Part shown: positions 26,463 to 34,296 of the stretch, in pieces
Position numbering within the stretch: position 1 is the first letter of the stretch
Layout of the letters: each line of letters begins with the position of its first letter
Assembly (NCBI RefSeq): GCF_045920555.1
Contig: NZ_CP174509.1
Span: 2,046,001 to 2,110,000 of the forward strand
Length of the DNA stretch: 64,000 nucleotides
Direction: 5' to 3'
DNA from: Pseudalkalibacillus sp045920555
GTDB taxonomy: Bacteria; Bacillota; Bacilli; Bacillales; Fictibacillaceae
Notes under the pieces: generated by a model
Told to the model about the DNA's origin: nothing
Seen by the model: the letters and a program-made list of their open reading frames with translations, nothing else
The model's database searches: none
Program-made: the position numbers and the translations under genes

Positions 26463-27365
26463 ATGAAACTATGTCAAATTGATCACAGATGCTATTATTT
26501 TCAAGGCCCTGTCAATGTCGGTTATATCAATGAAGGCGATTTTGGAGTCCTGATTGATACTGGAATCGATAAACAAGTGATGAAACATATTATCAGGCAA
26601 TTGGACGAAAAGTCGCTGCCAATCACCCATTTGTTTATAACACACGCTCATGCAGACCATTATGGTGGGGCAAAATTTCTCCAGACTAAAAAAAACATAC
26701 TGACCTTGGCACCACAAATTGAAGAAACAATACTACGGAACCCTGTGTTGGAACCGATGTATCTCATGCAAGGGAATCGCCCGTTAGATGAGATGCGTAA
26801 CAAATTTTTGGAGGCACCGCCTATTGAAATTGATCATATCGTTTCAGAGGGATTAATGTACTTCGGCTCTATTGAAGTTGAACTGATTGCATTACCGGGG
26901 CATAGTGTCAATCAACTCGGCGTCAGAGCTGGAAACATCCTGTACGCAGCAGATGGTTATTTTGGGGCTGATCAACTGGATAAACACCGGATTCCATTTA
27001 TCATTGATGCGGATGCTACGTTGGCTACTATTGAAAAACTTTTATCACTGAACAATGTAGGGATGGTTCCAGGCCATGGTATATATGAAGCAAACCCTGC
27101 TCAAACCCTGATTCGGAATTATGACCATCACGTATCAATCGTTGCGACTATGTATGAAACCCTTCAAGAATATGAAGATGGGTGCAGTTTTGAGGTATTC
27201 ATGAAAGATATGTGTGAAAAGTGGGAGGTAACATTACCATCATTATCGATATGGTCACTATACCGGACCGCCCTTTATGCCTATATCATCAAAGGTATTG
27301 AAGATAAACGGATAACCTATGAAATCAAGGATTATTCTCCATGTTTCATGTTACTAGAAGAATAA
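26463..27365 (+). CDS. MBL-fold metallo-hydrolase
   Basis: 300 aa from ATG 26463. The metal-binding THAHADHYGG, a second His in PGHSVNQLG, Asp in YAADGYFG and His in GMVPGHGIYE give the full binuclear site of a metallo-beta-lactamase-fold hydrolase. The last 70 residues are a helical domain. Substrate unknown. The ribosome site is weak; TTG 26448 is a possible alternative start. Confidence 0.85.
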   Translation: MKLCQIDHRCYYFQGPVNVGYINEGDFGVLIDTGIDKQVMKHIIRQLDEKSLPITHLFITHAHADHYGGAKFLQTKKNILTLAPQIEETILRNPVLEPMYLMQGNRPLDEMRNKFLEAPPIEIDHIVSEGLMYFGSIEVELIALPGHSVNQLGVRAGNILYAADGYFGADQLDKHRIPFIIDADATLATIEKLLSLNNVGMVPGHGIYEANPAQTLIRNYDHHVSIVATMYETLQEYEDGCSFEVFMKDMCEKWEVTLPSLSIWSLYRTALYAYIIKGIEDKRITYEIKDYSPCFMLLEE

Positions 27366-27389
27366 TCCGTTCATAAAAAACAGTTCCGA

Positions 27390-27424
27390 GTCCTGTTGGC
27401 AATTCAGCCGGCAGGCTTTTTCAT
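27390..27424 (+). terminator. Terminator
   Basis: CCTGTTGGC / GCCGGCAGG stem with two G-T pairs, then CTTTTTC. Confidence 0.75.
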
Positions 27425-27502
27425 TTTGGTCATCCAGGAGCGTTTAACCCCTAATGAATACGTACATACTAAGAAAACATGCAATGAGGGGGGAAGGAAC
27501 AT

Positions 27503-28201
27503 ATGGAAGGACATATGCATATTTTATCCACTACAACGGAACTAATAGTAGGTTTTATTGCTCTATTTCTTATGACAAAAATATTGGGAAAAGTATCCCT
27601 CGCTCAAATTACGATTTTCGATTTCATTTCAGCTGTCGTTCTCGGTGAACTAGTTGGGAATGCGATTTATGATGATGAAGTAAATGCCGGCTCCATTCTT
27701 TTTGCTATAGGGTTGTGGGGTTCTTTGATCTTTATCATGGAATTTTTCACTCAAAAGTTCCGTGGGTCAAGGAAACTTCTAGAAGGAAGTCCATCTATCG
27801 TCATAAGAGATGGTCATTGTGATAAAAAAGAAATGAAAAAAAACAAAATGGATGTGAATCAGCTGCAAAATTTACTGCGGCAAAAAGGTGTATTCTCTAT
27901 CAGAGAGGTAGCCTTTGCCATAATCGAAACAGATGGCTCTGTCAGTGTCATGAAAAAACCGGAATACGAAAACCCGACGCTTTCGGATATGGGGCTGCCG
28001 CAAAAGCCCGTTTATCTGCCATTTACATTCATTAATGATGGAAAAGTCGACTGGGAGAACCTGAAGAAGGCAGGATTTGACGAAGCATGGTTGAAGAAGA
28101 CCCTTCAAAAACATCACATTGACCATTATGAAGAAGTATTCCATCTAGAATGGAAACAAGATGAAGGTGTCCACATCAGTAAAATGCCTGCTGAGAGTTA
28201 A
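27503..28201 (+). CDS. DUF421 (YetF/YkjA-type) membrane protein
   Basis: 232 aa. Three N-terminal membrane helices (about 8-25, 38-55, 62-80) are followed by a cytosolic DUF421 domain with SIVIRDGHCDKKEMKKNKM and LLRQKGVFSIREVAFAIIETDG. Function of the family is not settled, though in B. subtilis YetF-group proteins are linked to spore germination and membrane homeostasis. ATG 27503 lies behind GGGGGGAAGGAA. Confidence 0.85.
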   Translation: MEGHMHILSTTTELIVGFIALFLMTKILGKVSLAQITIFDFISAVVLGELVGNAIYDDEVNAGSILFAIGLWGSLIFIMEFFTQKFRGSRKLLEGSPSIVIRDGHCDKKEMKKNKMDVNQLQNLLRQKGVFSIREVAFAIIETDGSVSVMKKPEYENPTLSDMGLPQKPVYLPFTFINDGKVDWENLKKAGFDEAWLKKTLQKHHIDHYEEVFHLEWKQDEGVHISKMPAES

Positions 28202-28222
28202 GAATAAGATATGTTTACAATA

Positions 28223-28248
28223 AAAAACGACCTTCCAAGGTCGTTTTA
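28223..28248. terminator. Bidirectional terminator
   Basis: AAAACGACCTT / AAGGTCGTTTT perfect stem, loop CC, between convergent genes. Confidence 0.9.
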
Positions 28249-28671
28249 AATTTCTTTTTTCATCGCTACATGTGGTATTCCTGCATCCATGAAGATATCT
28301 GAGTATGTGTGATAACCTAAACGTCGATAGAACTTTTCGGCATGAGTCTGTGCATAAAGGACAAACTTTTTATAACCTCTATCAGATGCTGTATGCTCTA
28401 ATTTCTGCATCAGCATTTTACCTGCTCCTGTACCTCTGAATTCCTTGAATATACAAACCCTTTCCACTTTTCCATAATCCTCTACAAACCGCAATCTTGC
28501 GGCGCCGATAGCCTCATGGTCCTCGCTGTAGAGGACGAAATGAATGGATTCTTGCTCGTAATCATCAATTTCTTCTTCCTCAGGCACGTTTTGTTCATCA
28601 ACGAATACTTTCTTACGTACTGTGAAGGCATCCTCTAATTGTCGGTCGGATTTGACAACTTCAACTTTCAA
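28246..28671 (-). CDS. yjcF: GNAT-family N-acetyltransferase (YjcF)
   Basis: 141 aa. REEVFV-like start (TVRKKVFVDEQNVPEEEEIDDYEQES), acetyl-CoA loop FRGTGAGKMLM, and the C-terminal FYRRLGYHTYSDIFMDAGIPHV align along their whole length with B. subtilis YjcF. TTG start at 28671, close behind the stop of the YjcG gene; the yjcH, yjcG and yjcF order is conserved. Confidence 0.9.
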   Translation of the reverse strand: MKVEVVKSDRQLEDAFTVRKKVFVDEQNVPEEEEIDDYEQESIHFVLYSEDHEAIGAARLRFVEDYGKVERVCIFKEFRGTGAGKMLMQKLEHTASDRGYKKFVLYAQTHAEKFYRRLGYHTYSDIFMDAGIPHVAMKKEI

Positions 28672-28676
28672 ATTGA

Positions 28677-29195
28677 TCAGCGGACCTTTCCTAAATGGAA
28701 GGTTTCATATACCGTCCAAGAGCCGTTTTCAAGTTGATATAATAATTGGAAACGATCAACCTCTTCTGAATGGTCGATATCCATCATTTTGAGCGATTCC
28801 AGAACATCATGATGCTCTTCGTCTGAGAGCTTTTGAGCAAGTGTTATATGAGGAACGAAGCTATACGGACGTTCGCTGTACAGTTCTTCTTGATATAATT
28901 GTTCATGAAGCTTCATCAATCTTTCTTCTTCTTTGACTTTGAAATAAATGACATTATTCACTGGATGAAATGATCCTACCTTATATACATGTAGGGTGAA
29001 CGGTTGGATATTATCAGAAATTTCATGGACTTGTTGAGCTAATTCTTTCAATTCGGTCTCGTCCTCGACATGAAATGGTTCTTTTAGGGTCAAGTGAGGA
29101 GCGATCAATGCATAGTGAGGATCATAACGTTTACGATATGAATTTACAAGGTCTTGTAGTTTTTTTGATGGAAAAATCGCAATGCCGTATTTCAT
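28677..29195 (-). CDS. yjcG: 2H phosphoesterase superfamily protein (YjcG)
   Basis: 172 aa from ATG 29195 (AAGAGGAGGGT upstream). It has two H-x-T motifs, PHLTLKEPF and PHITLAQKL, the paired catalytic histidines of the 2'-5' RNA ligase-like family. Start MKYGIAIFPSKKLQDLVNSYRKRYDPHY is typical of YjcG. Substrate unknown. Confidence 0.92.
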   Translation of the reverse strand: MKYGIAIFPSKKLQDLVNSYRKRYDPHYALIAPHLTLKEPFHVEDETELKELAQQVHEISDNIQPFTLHVYKVGSFHPVNNVIYFKVKEEERLMKLHEQLYQEELYSERPYSFVPHITLAQKLSDEEHHDVLESLKMMDIDHSEEVDRFQLLYQLENGSWTVYETFHLGKVR

Positions 29196-29292
29196 AATTA
29201 CCCTCCTCTTACTAAATAACAAGTATGAACTCAATCTATTATAGCAAATTTTCTTACTATTTCATACTATATACAATAACCTATACGCAGAA

Positions 29293-30018
29293 TTACTCTG
29301 AAAACATATATCTTAAAGCTTTTGGAATATCCGGTTGCCAGTATTTCCAGCTATGGCCTCCATCAAATTCTTCATAATGATATTCCAAAGATCGTTCCGA
29401 AAAAAGCCTATTCAGTTCACGATTCGGTTCAATGAAGTTTTTGACCTCTCCATTCGTCGTTTCTACTTCGGTCTCTTGCTTTCCTGCAACATGATAAATG
29501 GAGAGAAGCGAAGAATCCTTGATTTCCGAAACCTCTTTCAAAATACTCTCATCTACGTATGGTGATTGAAGGATGACCTTCCCAAACGTCCGTGGATAGG
29601 CTGCAGCGGTTTTTAAAGAAACAGTAGCACCAAGGGAATCACCAACCAAAACTCTGGCACTTGCAAGTTCGAGGGTAGAGAATTCGGCTTCAATATATGG
29701 CACGAGTTCATTGACAAGGAAACGTACGTATTGAGTATTTTGTTCACCGGATGGATGGTATTTCCTCCTGCGGTCCTTTACACTTTTGTATGGAAGCCCG
29801 ATAATGATGAATTCGTCAATTTCACCTTCTTCAAATAACTCTTCAGAAGTACGCGCTAACCTTCCTAATCTGAAATAGTCATCTCCATCCTGTGCAATCA
29901 ACACAGGGTACCTCAATAAAGGTGTGTAGGATGGAGGAAGGTAGACGAGCATTTTGATTTCCTCATTCAATATTTCACTATTGATCATTCTGTCTTCAGT
30001 GGTACCTTTTTGTTTCAT
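29293..30018 (-). CDS. yjcH: Putative esterase (YjcH)
   Basis: 241 aa from ATG 30018, behind GGAGGATGATTTAGAG. Alpha/beta hydrolase of the esterase D/enterochelin-esterase group: LVYLPPSYTPLLRYPVLIAQDGDDYF, nucleophile elbow GDSLGATVS, and His in FDGGHSWKYW. It resembles B. subtilis YjcH over the full length. First gene of the yjcHGF set. Confidence 0.9.
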   Translation of the reverse strand: MKQKGTTEDRMINSEILNEEIKMLVYLPPSYTPLLRYPVLIAQDGDDYFRLGRLARTSEELFEEGEIDEFIIIGLPYKSVKDRRRKYHPSGEQNTQYVRFLVNELVPYIEAEFSTLELASARVLVGDSLGATVSLKTAAAYPRTFGKVILQSPYVDESILKEVSEIKDSSLLSIYHVAGKQETEVETTNGEVKNFIEPNRELNRLFSERSLEYHYEEFDGGHSWKYWQPDIPKALRYMFSE

Positions 30019-30135
30019 CTCTAAATCATCCTCCATAATGAAAAGCACACATTTTAATCTGAGATACATTCTATCATAAATGATATAATGAATTTAAGTG
30101 TAAGCAATGGAACTCGCAGAGAGAGGAGACATACA

Positions 30136-30690
30136 ATGAATAAACGTATTCACAGCAGAGAAGTGAAAGCTGCAACAATGAACCTTTTGAAGGAACGCGG
30201 AGTCAGTATCATGGATGTTGCGGAAATCGTTTACGACATGCAAAGTCCTTACGCACCCACGTTGAAAATGGATGATTGTATTGAAAGTGTCGAAGCGGTT
30301 TTGGATAAGAGAGAAATGCAACATGCCTTGTTGGTTGGTATTGAACTGGATAAATTGGCTGAACAGAACAAGTTGTCTGAGCCGCTTCAATCGATTGTTG
30401 AAACAGATGAAGGCTTGTTCGGTATCGATGAAACGATTGCAATGGGTGCCGTTTATGGATATGGAAGCATCGCGATTACAACATTCGGCCATCTTGATAA
30501 GCAAAAAGTCGGTATCATTCAAAAGTTGGATACGAAACATGGCAAAGGCGTCCATACTTTTCTAGATGACCTTATTGCAAGTTTAGCTGCCAATGCTTCA
30601 AGCCGATTAGCTCACCGTATCCGAGATCGTGAAGAAAATCTAAAAGAGGAAGAGATCCGGAAACGAGACGAAGAAGAGAGAATCGGTTAA
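30136..30690 (+). CDS. pgpA: Phosphatidylglycerophosphatase A-family protein (YutG)
   Basis: 184 aa from ATG 30136 behind GAGAGGAG. The PgpA-like domain occupies almost the whole protein (GVSIMDVAEIVYDMQSPY, AMGAVYGYGSIAITTFGHLDKQKVG, FLDDLIASLAANASSRLAHR). It probably dephosphorylates phosphatidylglycerophosphate in phospholipid synthesis, as for B. subtilis YutG. Charged C-terminal tail. Confidence 0.88.
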   Translation: MNKRIHSREVKAATMNLLKERGVSIMDVAEIVYDMQSPYAPTLKMDDCIESVEAVLDKREMQHALLVGIELDKLAEQNKLSEPLQSIVETDEGLFGIDETIAMGAVYGYGSIAITTFGHLDKQKVGIIQKLDTKHGKGVHTFLDDLIASLAANASSRLAHRIRDREENLKEEEIRKRDEEERIG

Positions 30691-30699
30691 TGCATAATG

Positions 30700-30740
30700 T
30701 AGGTTGGCCGAAGTCCATAAGGTCAACCTATTGCCAAATT
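30700..30740 (+). terminator. Terminator after pgpA
   Basis: TAGGTTGGCC / GGTCAACCTA stem followed by ATTGCCAAATTTCTTTT; the T run is broken. Confidence 0.6.
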
Positions 30741-30755
30741 TCTTTTAAAATAACG

Positions 30756-30784
30756 TTGACAATTTCGGTGTTTATAAGTATAGT
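30756..30784 (+). promoter_or_regulatory. SigA promoter of tRNA-Val
   Basis: TTGACA (30756-30761), 17-bp spacer, TATAGT (30779-30784), 20 bp before the mature tRNA start. Confidence 0.9.
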
Positions 30785-30804
30785 AATACTTGTCCGCTAA
30801 AAAT

Positions 30805-30880
30805 GATCCGTTAGCTCAGTTGGGAGAGCGCCACCTTGACAGGGTGGAGGTCACTGGTTCGAGCCCAGTACGGGTCACCA
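30805..30880 (+). tRNA. tRNA-Val (anticodon GAC), CCA encoded
   Basis: 76 nt with CCA. The acceptor stem GATCCGT / ACGGGTC pairs. Anticodon stem CCACC/GGTGG has loop TTGACAG, anticodon GAC at 30838-30840. The T loop is GGTTCGAGCCC. The 3' half is repeated at 51976-52030, which marks this gene as the integration site of the mobile element; the gene stays intact. Confidence 0.97.
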
Positions 30881-30886
30881 TACATA
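30832..30886. repeat. attL: 55-bp direct repeat in the 3' half of tRNA-Val
   Basis: Starts at CACCTTGACAGGG in the anticodon arm and runs 6 bp past the CCA (TACATA). Identical to 51976-52030; the flanking bases differ on both sides (C/T before, C/T after). Confidence 0.95.
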
Positions 30887-30928
30887 CTTTGAAGTAAATA
30901 AGCACAAAGCTCAGATGATGAGCTTCTC

Positions 30929-30990
30929 AAACCTCTTTTGTGTACGCTGTACGGTTACAAAACCAAGCAGATACATGAAGGAGGTTTTTT
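30929..30990 (+). promoter_or_regulatory. Terminator-like hairpin that includes the integrase ribosome site
   Basis: AAACCTC (30929-30935) can pair with GAGGTTT (within 30980-30987), followed by TTTTTTA. The right arm overlaps AAGGAGG, the ribosome site of int. It may replace the tRNA terminator displaced to 52039 and may also limit integrase translation. Confidence 0.45.
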
Positions 30991-30995
30991 TATTT

Positions 30996-31910
30996 GTGTT
31001 AATTGAAATGATGGAAAAAGACTTCATCCAAGACAAGAAATATGAAGGGCTTACTGAGAGTAGTTTGGGGAGCTATGTTGATTTCTTCAAGCTATGGAAT
31101 GAGTGGCTATCTGAGGAAGGTATTGAACACACTGAGGAGTTGTCTCCAAGGGTAGCCAAGAAGTTCCTTATCTGGTGTCAAGAAGAGAAAGAGAATAAGC
31201 CACAGACAGTCAACACCAAGCTGAAGCTCTTGAGGGTATTCGCTCGCTGGCTCAAGGATGAAGGGGTCACTGATGAGCTATTCACCAAAGGGGTCAAAGC
31301 TCAGAGACAGGATGACTCCCCAAAGATTATGAGAGAGGAGGACCTTCAACAAGCTCTCAGACACCTCAGAAGAACTAAGCGAAGAGAGGACAGCTTCACA
31401 GCTCGCAGAAATTACGCTCTATTGATGTTCCTCGCTGGAACTGGCTTGAGACTGTCAGAGCTTGAAAGAGCCACTTGGAGAGACATTGACCTAAAGGATT
31501 ACCTTATCAATATTCCTACAAGCAAAAGCAGAAAAACACAATCAGTACCACTCTCAGAGTCCCTTGCAAGGGAAATGCTTGATTGGAGACTGTACCTTGA
31601 GAGGAAATTCCAAGACAGATTCCCAGAAGCACTGTTTGTGACTAGAGAAGGGAAACCACTGAGCAAGTCAGCTGTCCAGAACTTCTTCAAGCGACTCAAG
31701 AAGAAGCTGGGACTACAAGGAGACTTCTCACCGCATTGTATGAGGAATTTCTACATTAAGCAGTTACTCAAGGGAGGAGCAAACCTGAGAGAAGTTCAGC
31801 TGTTAGCAAGACATGGAGGTATCCATGTGACAAAACGCTACATTGGCTATTTCAATCATGAACTGAAAGAGACATTGGACAAGGCAAATCCCTTGAGGAG
31901 CTTACTATGA
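30996..31910 (+). CDS. int: Tyrosine-type site-specific integrase
   Basis: 304 aa from GTG 30996, chosen for AAGGAGG 11 nt upstream; ATG 31008 or 31011 are alternatives. Core-binding SAM-like domain (about 10-95) precedes the catalytic domain (about 110-300). Active-site residues are visible: Arg in GTGLRLSELE, Lys in TSKSRK, His-x-x-Arg in SPHCMRNFY, His in LLARHGG and the nucleophile Tyr in TKRYIGYF. No N-terminal arm-binding domain is obvious. It catalyses insertion at tRNA-Val. Its stop overlaps the next start (ATGA). Confidence 0.95.
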   Translation: MLIEMMEKDFIQDKKYEGLTESSLGSYVDFFKLWNEWLSEEGIEHTEELSPRVAKKFLIWCQEEKENKPQTVNTKLKLLRVFARWLKDEGVTDELFTKGVKAQRQDDSPKIMREEDLQQALRHLRRTKRREDSFTARRNYALLMFLAGTGLRLSELERATWRDIDLKDYLINIPTSKSRKTQSVPLSESLAREMLDWRLYLERKFQDRFPEALFVTREGKPLSKSAVQNFFKRLKKKLGLQGDFSPHCMRNFYIKQLLKGGANLREVQLLARHGGIHVTKRYIGYFNHELKETLDKANPLRSLL

Positions 31911-32092
31911 AATTCCATGCTCCAATAACACTCTGGAAACAAGGTAACAGAATCAACGTCAAGATAGAGGTGGCTGATGTGCTCTTATCAGTGTCAGCTA
32001 CCAAACAACCAAAACAGTATGAACGACTGAGACAGATACTTGATGGAGAAGTAATGCCAAACTACATTGTTTACGATAACGAGGAGGAATAG
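31907..32092 (+). CDS. Small unknown protein coupled to integrase
   Basis: 61 aa, start inside the integrase stop codon (ATGA), so translation is coupled. Predicted beta-rich N-terminus (ITLWKQGNRINVKIEVADVLLSV) and acidic C-terminal tail. Not recognised. Being translated with the integrase it could be a directionality or replication accessory factor; unproven. Confidence 0.65.
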   Translation: MKFHAPITLWKQGNRINVKIEVADVLLSVSATKQPKQYERLRQILDGEVMPNYIVYDNEEE

Positions 32093-32094
32093 AA

Positions 32095-32415
32095 ATGCTA
32101 CAGATTAACCGTATGGGAAACACTTTGCAAGCTGAGGTACTTGATAAGAACTTTATCGTGAGAGCCTTTAATATTGGTCTTGAAGTAACAGTTATGGAGG
32201 GCAATAGAGCAATTAATACTGAGACAGTCCATACTACCAGAGAACAACTAAAGGAAATAGCTCACTCTGTACTCCTTGAGAAGATTCTCAACATTGTCTT
32301 TGAGGATATTTCTGAGCAAACAGATGAACTTCTGGAAGCCTTGGAGGATGAGTTGTCAGAGCACCTTTCAGAGCTTGCCTTGGAAGGCTCAGGAGCACAG
32401 AGGTGGATACAGTGA
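32095..32415 (+). CDS. Unknown acidic protein
   Basis: 106 aa, ATG 32095 behind GAGGAGGAAT, 2 bp after the preceding stop. N-terminal half beta-like, C-terminal half helical and acidic (EDISEQTDELLEALEDEL). No family recognised. It overlaps the SinI-like gene by 4 bp. Confidence 0.65.
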   Translation: MLQINRMGNTLQAEVLDKNFIVRAFNIGLEVTVMEGNRAINTETVHTTREQLKEIAHSVLLEKILNIVFEDISEQTDELLEALEDELSEHLSELALEGSGAQRWIQ

Positions 32416-32567
32416 AACACATAAATGAGGGCTGGATTCTACTTATGGTGGAAGCTAAACAGCTGGGACTATCTCACCAAGACATAAGAGCTTTTCTCCA
32501 TGAAATATCACTAAGGAAGGGACAAGATGAGGGAACTCTGGATAAGGAGGTGTGGGTAGAACTATGA
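32412..32567 (+). CDS. SinI-like antirepressor micro-protein
   Basis: 51 aa, GTG start within the stop region of the preceding gene. The segment WILLMVEAKQLGLSHQDIRAFL aligns with the SinR-binding helix pair of B. subtilis SinI (WVELMVEAKEANISPEEIRKYL). SinI binds and inactivates the SinR repressor by forming a heterodimer. Here it is inside a mobile element and coupled on both sides (GTGA and ATGA overlaps). The target could be a host SinR-type regulator or an element repressor; none with a matching SinR domain is in the window. Short and therefore easily missed. Confidence 0.72.
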   Translation: MKHINEGWILLMVEAKQLGLSHQDIRAFLHEISLRKGQDEGTLDKEVWVEL

Positions 32568-32686
32568 CCAAGACTGAACTCCATGAAGCTGTAGCTGATT
32601 TGATTCTCAATAACTGGACTTTTGAAAACGATGATGAAGCACTGGCTCAAATTGATGATTTTTTGAACCAGCTACTAAGTGAATAA
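32564..32686 (+). CDS. Micro-protein, acidic helical, unknown
   Basis: 40 aa (begins MTKTELHEAVADLIL, ends FLNQLLSE). Start overlaps the SinI-like stop (ATGA) and GATAAGGAGGTGTGG provides a ribosome site. Its amphipathic helices would suit dimerisation. No family recognised. Confidence 0.55.
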   Translation: MTKTELHEAVADLILNNWTFENDDEALAQIDDFLNQLLSE

Positions 32687-32700
32687 GGAAAGAAAAATAA

Positions 32701-32766
32701 AAAGGAAGCCCCTGTGAACTTTGGCGAGTCTAGGGACTTCCTTAACCAATTCCGAGGGATAACCCT
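32701..32766 (+). promoter_or_regulatory. Two successive hairpins in the leader of the HTH gene
   Basis: AAGGAAGCCCCT (32701) pairs with AGGGACTTCCTT (to 32742) with one mismatch, and GAGGG ATAA CCCTC (32753-32766) follows. No T tract. They lie between the int operon and the gene at 32841, so they may act as an attenuator or leader. Confidence 0.5.
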
Positions 32767-32840
32767 CAGGGTCAAGTTTACCACACCAGAGGTAGGCTTG
32801 TTAAGGGTTGTTCTCTCATGCTATGGGAGGATACATATTA

Positions 32841-33629
32841 ATGAGGGAACTGTTGAAGTACAGTCAATTTGATTCAGTTAAAGAGATGGATGAAGCAGTT
32901 AATGAAGCACTGGAGAACTTACCCCTTAAGGAAAACGAGAGAAGAGTACTCTGGAAACTAGCACAGTACAGCTGTGTCTATTTTGGTGTGTCTTATCTTA
33001 AGACCCAGAAGCTTGCTGATGAGCTGGAGCTATCCAAGAGAACCATACAACGCTGTCTCAAGCGTCTATCTGAAATGGGGGTCATAACAAGGATAAGCAA
33101 ATTCAGACCACTCTCTGGAGGTTTTGGAGCTTCAGTGACGGTCATTAATCCTATTAGTTGTCACCTCGATTTGTCACTTCGGGAGGACGCTGAGAAACAA
33201 GCTACAGAGCATACTGAAGGGGATACTGAGAAGAAAGAAACCATTCCCTCTCAAGCTAATTCTGAAAAAGATAAATACAACGTTAATAAGGAGCCAGAAC
33301 TAGACCACAGCTACCTAGATGGTTCCATAGTACCCTCATCATTCGTTATGGCTGTGAAACCGTTCATTAATTCAGCTAAAGAAATTTATTGCTTATGGAG
33401 AAAGGTTCTTCACGCTGGTAAACTTTATTGCCCTGATTTGATTGAATATGATGAGATTGGAGCTAGAGCTTTCAAGGCTACCGTATTCGCTAAGAAACTG
33501 AACAAGATTAAGAAGTCCTTCAAGAGATATTTTTGGGGAGTTCTTTCTCAGATGATGACCCAAGAGCAAAGAAAAATGGTTATGTATGAAAAGGATAATT
33601 TCCTACCGTACAACTGGCTTGATTCATGA
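32841..33629 (+). CDS. Helix-turn-helix protein, possible replication or regulatory protein
   Basis: 262 aa from ATG 32841 behind GGGAGG. The N-terminal domain (about 30-115) holds a winged HTH: LADELELSKRTIQRCLKRLSEMGVITRI. Then a charged low-complexity linker (about 125-165) and a C-terminal helical domain (AVKPFINSAKEIYCLWRKVL, FKRYFWGVL). This plan is common in replication initiators or primosome proteins of Gram-positive plasmids and phages, but no signature decides. Convergent with the next gene, 1 bp apart. Confidence 0.6.
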   Translation: MRELLKYSQFDSVKEMDEAVNEALENLPLKENERRVLWKLAQYSCVYFGVSYLKTQKLADELELSKRTIQRCLKRLSEMGVITRISKFRPLSGGFGASVTVINPISCHLDLSLREDAEKQATEHTEGDTEKKETIPSQANSEKDKYNVNKEPELDHSYLDGSIVPSSFVMAVKPFINSAKEIYCLWRKVLHAGKLYCPDLIEYDEIGARAFKATVFAKKLNKIKKSFKRYFWGVLSQMMTQEQRKMVMYEKDNFLPYNWLDS

Positions 33630-33630
33630 A

Positions 33631-34203
33631 CTAGTTGCTAATCAAGACGGAATACACCGAGATGGAAATAGCGGTAAGACTCAGGATTAGCCCTATTGTT
33701 TGCATACGAGAGTTATTAATACTAGCAAGTTTTCTGTCCCCAGTTTGACGTATTTTTGACTCAATTAAGTCAAGGTAACGAGTTTGTTCTTGGAGTATGT
33801 CTGAGTAGTCAGTGTTATTGTGAATTTGTGACGCGAGGATACACTGTTGAAATTCGCTACAATCTGCCCTGAAGTTGTTCAGCTCATCGGTAAGAGAATG
33901 CAAGGAATCAAAGTGGCTATTTATCTTCTTCGTCTTCCCGAATAAACCCATGAAATTGGTTTTTGCATTCTCCATATCATTGTTTATTTCTTGGAGTTTC
34001 TTTATTAGTAATTGGCTTGCTGAGAAGAGTTCTTGAAACCAAACCATATAGGGAACATAATGTATGAAATCCTTGAGTTTTTCTGGGTTCTTAGTGAAAA
34101 GCAATTCTCTCTCTCTGGTATCCCATTTATTGTGGTCTGGGTTTTCTAGAGCCACCTTATGAGCCCTCTCAAAGGCTTGGTTTTGTTTGTATGTTGTTTC
34201 CAT
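33631..34203 (-). CDS. Coiled-coil protein with C-terminal membrane anchor, unknown
   Basis: 190 aa. Helical throughout, with heptad segments (about 55-90 and 95-150) and a single hydrophobic helix at the end (IGLILSLTAISISVYSVLI) followed by only two residues. This tail-anchored plan, with the bulk in the cytosol, is common among anti-phage effectors that act on membranes. It is divergently transcribed from the DUF4145-like gene, 93 bp apart, so the two may share a control region. Confidence 0.65.
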   Translation of the reverse strand: METTYKQNQAFERAHKVALENPDHNKWDTRERELLFTKNPEKLKDFIHYVPYMVWFQELFSASQLLIKKLQEINNDMENAKTNFMGLFGKTKKINSHFDSLHSLTDELNNFRADCSEFQQCILASQIHNNTDYSDILQEQTRYLDLIESKIRQTGDRKLASINNSRMQTIGLILSLTAISISVYSVLISN

Positions 34204-34296
34204 TCAATCATCCCCCCATTTGTTTTCCAATTAATCGTACCATACAGACTGGGAAATGGTAGAATTAATGGTAAAAGACGTTAAGGGGTGTAGAGT

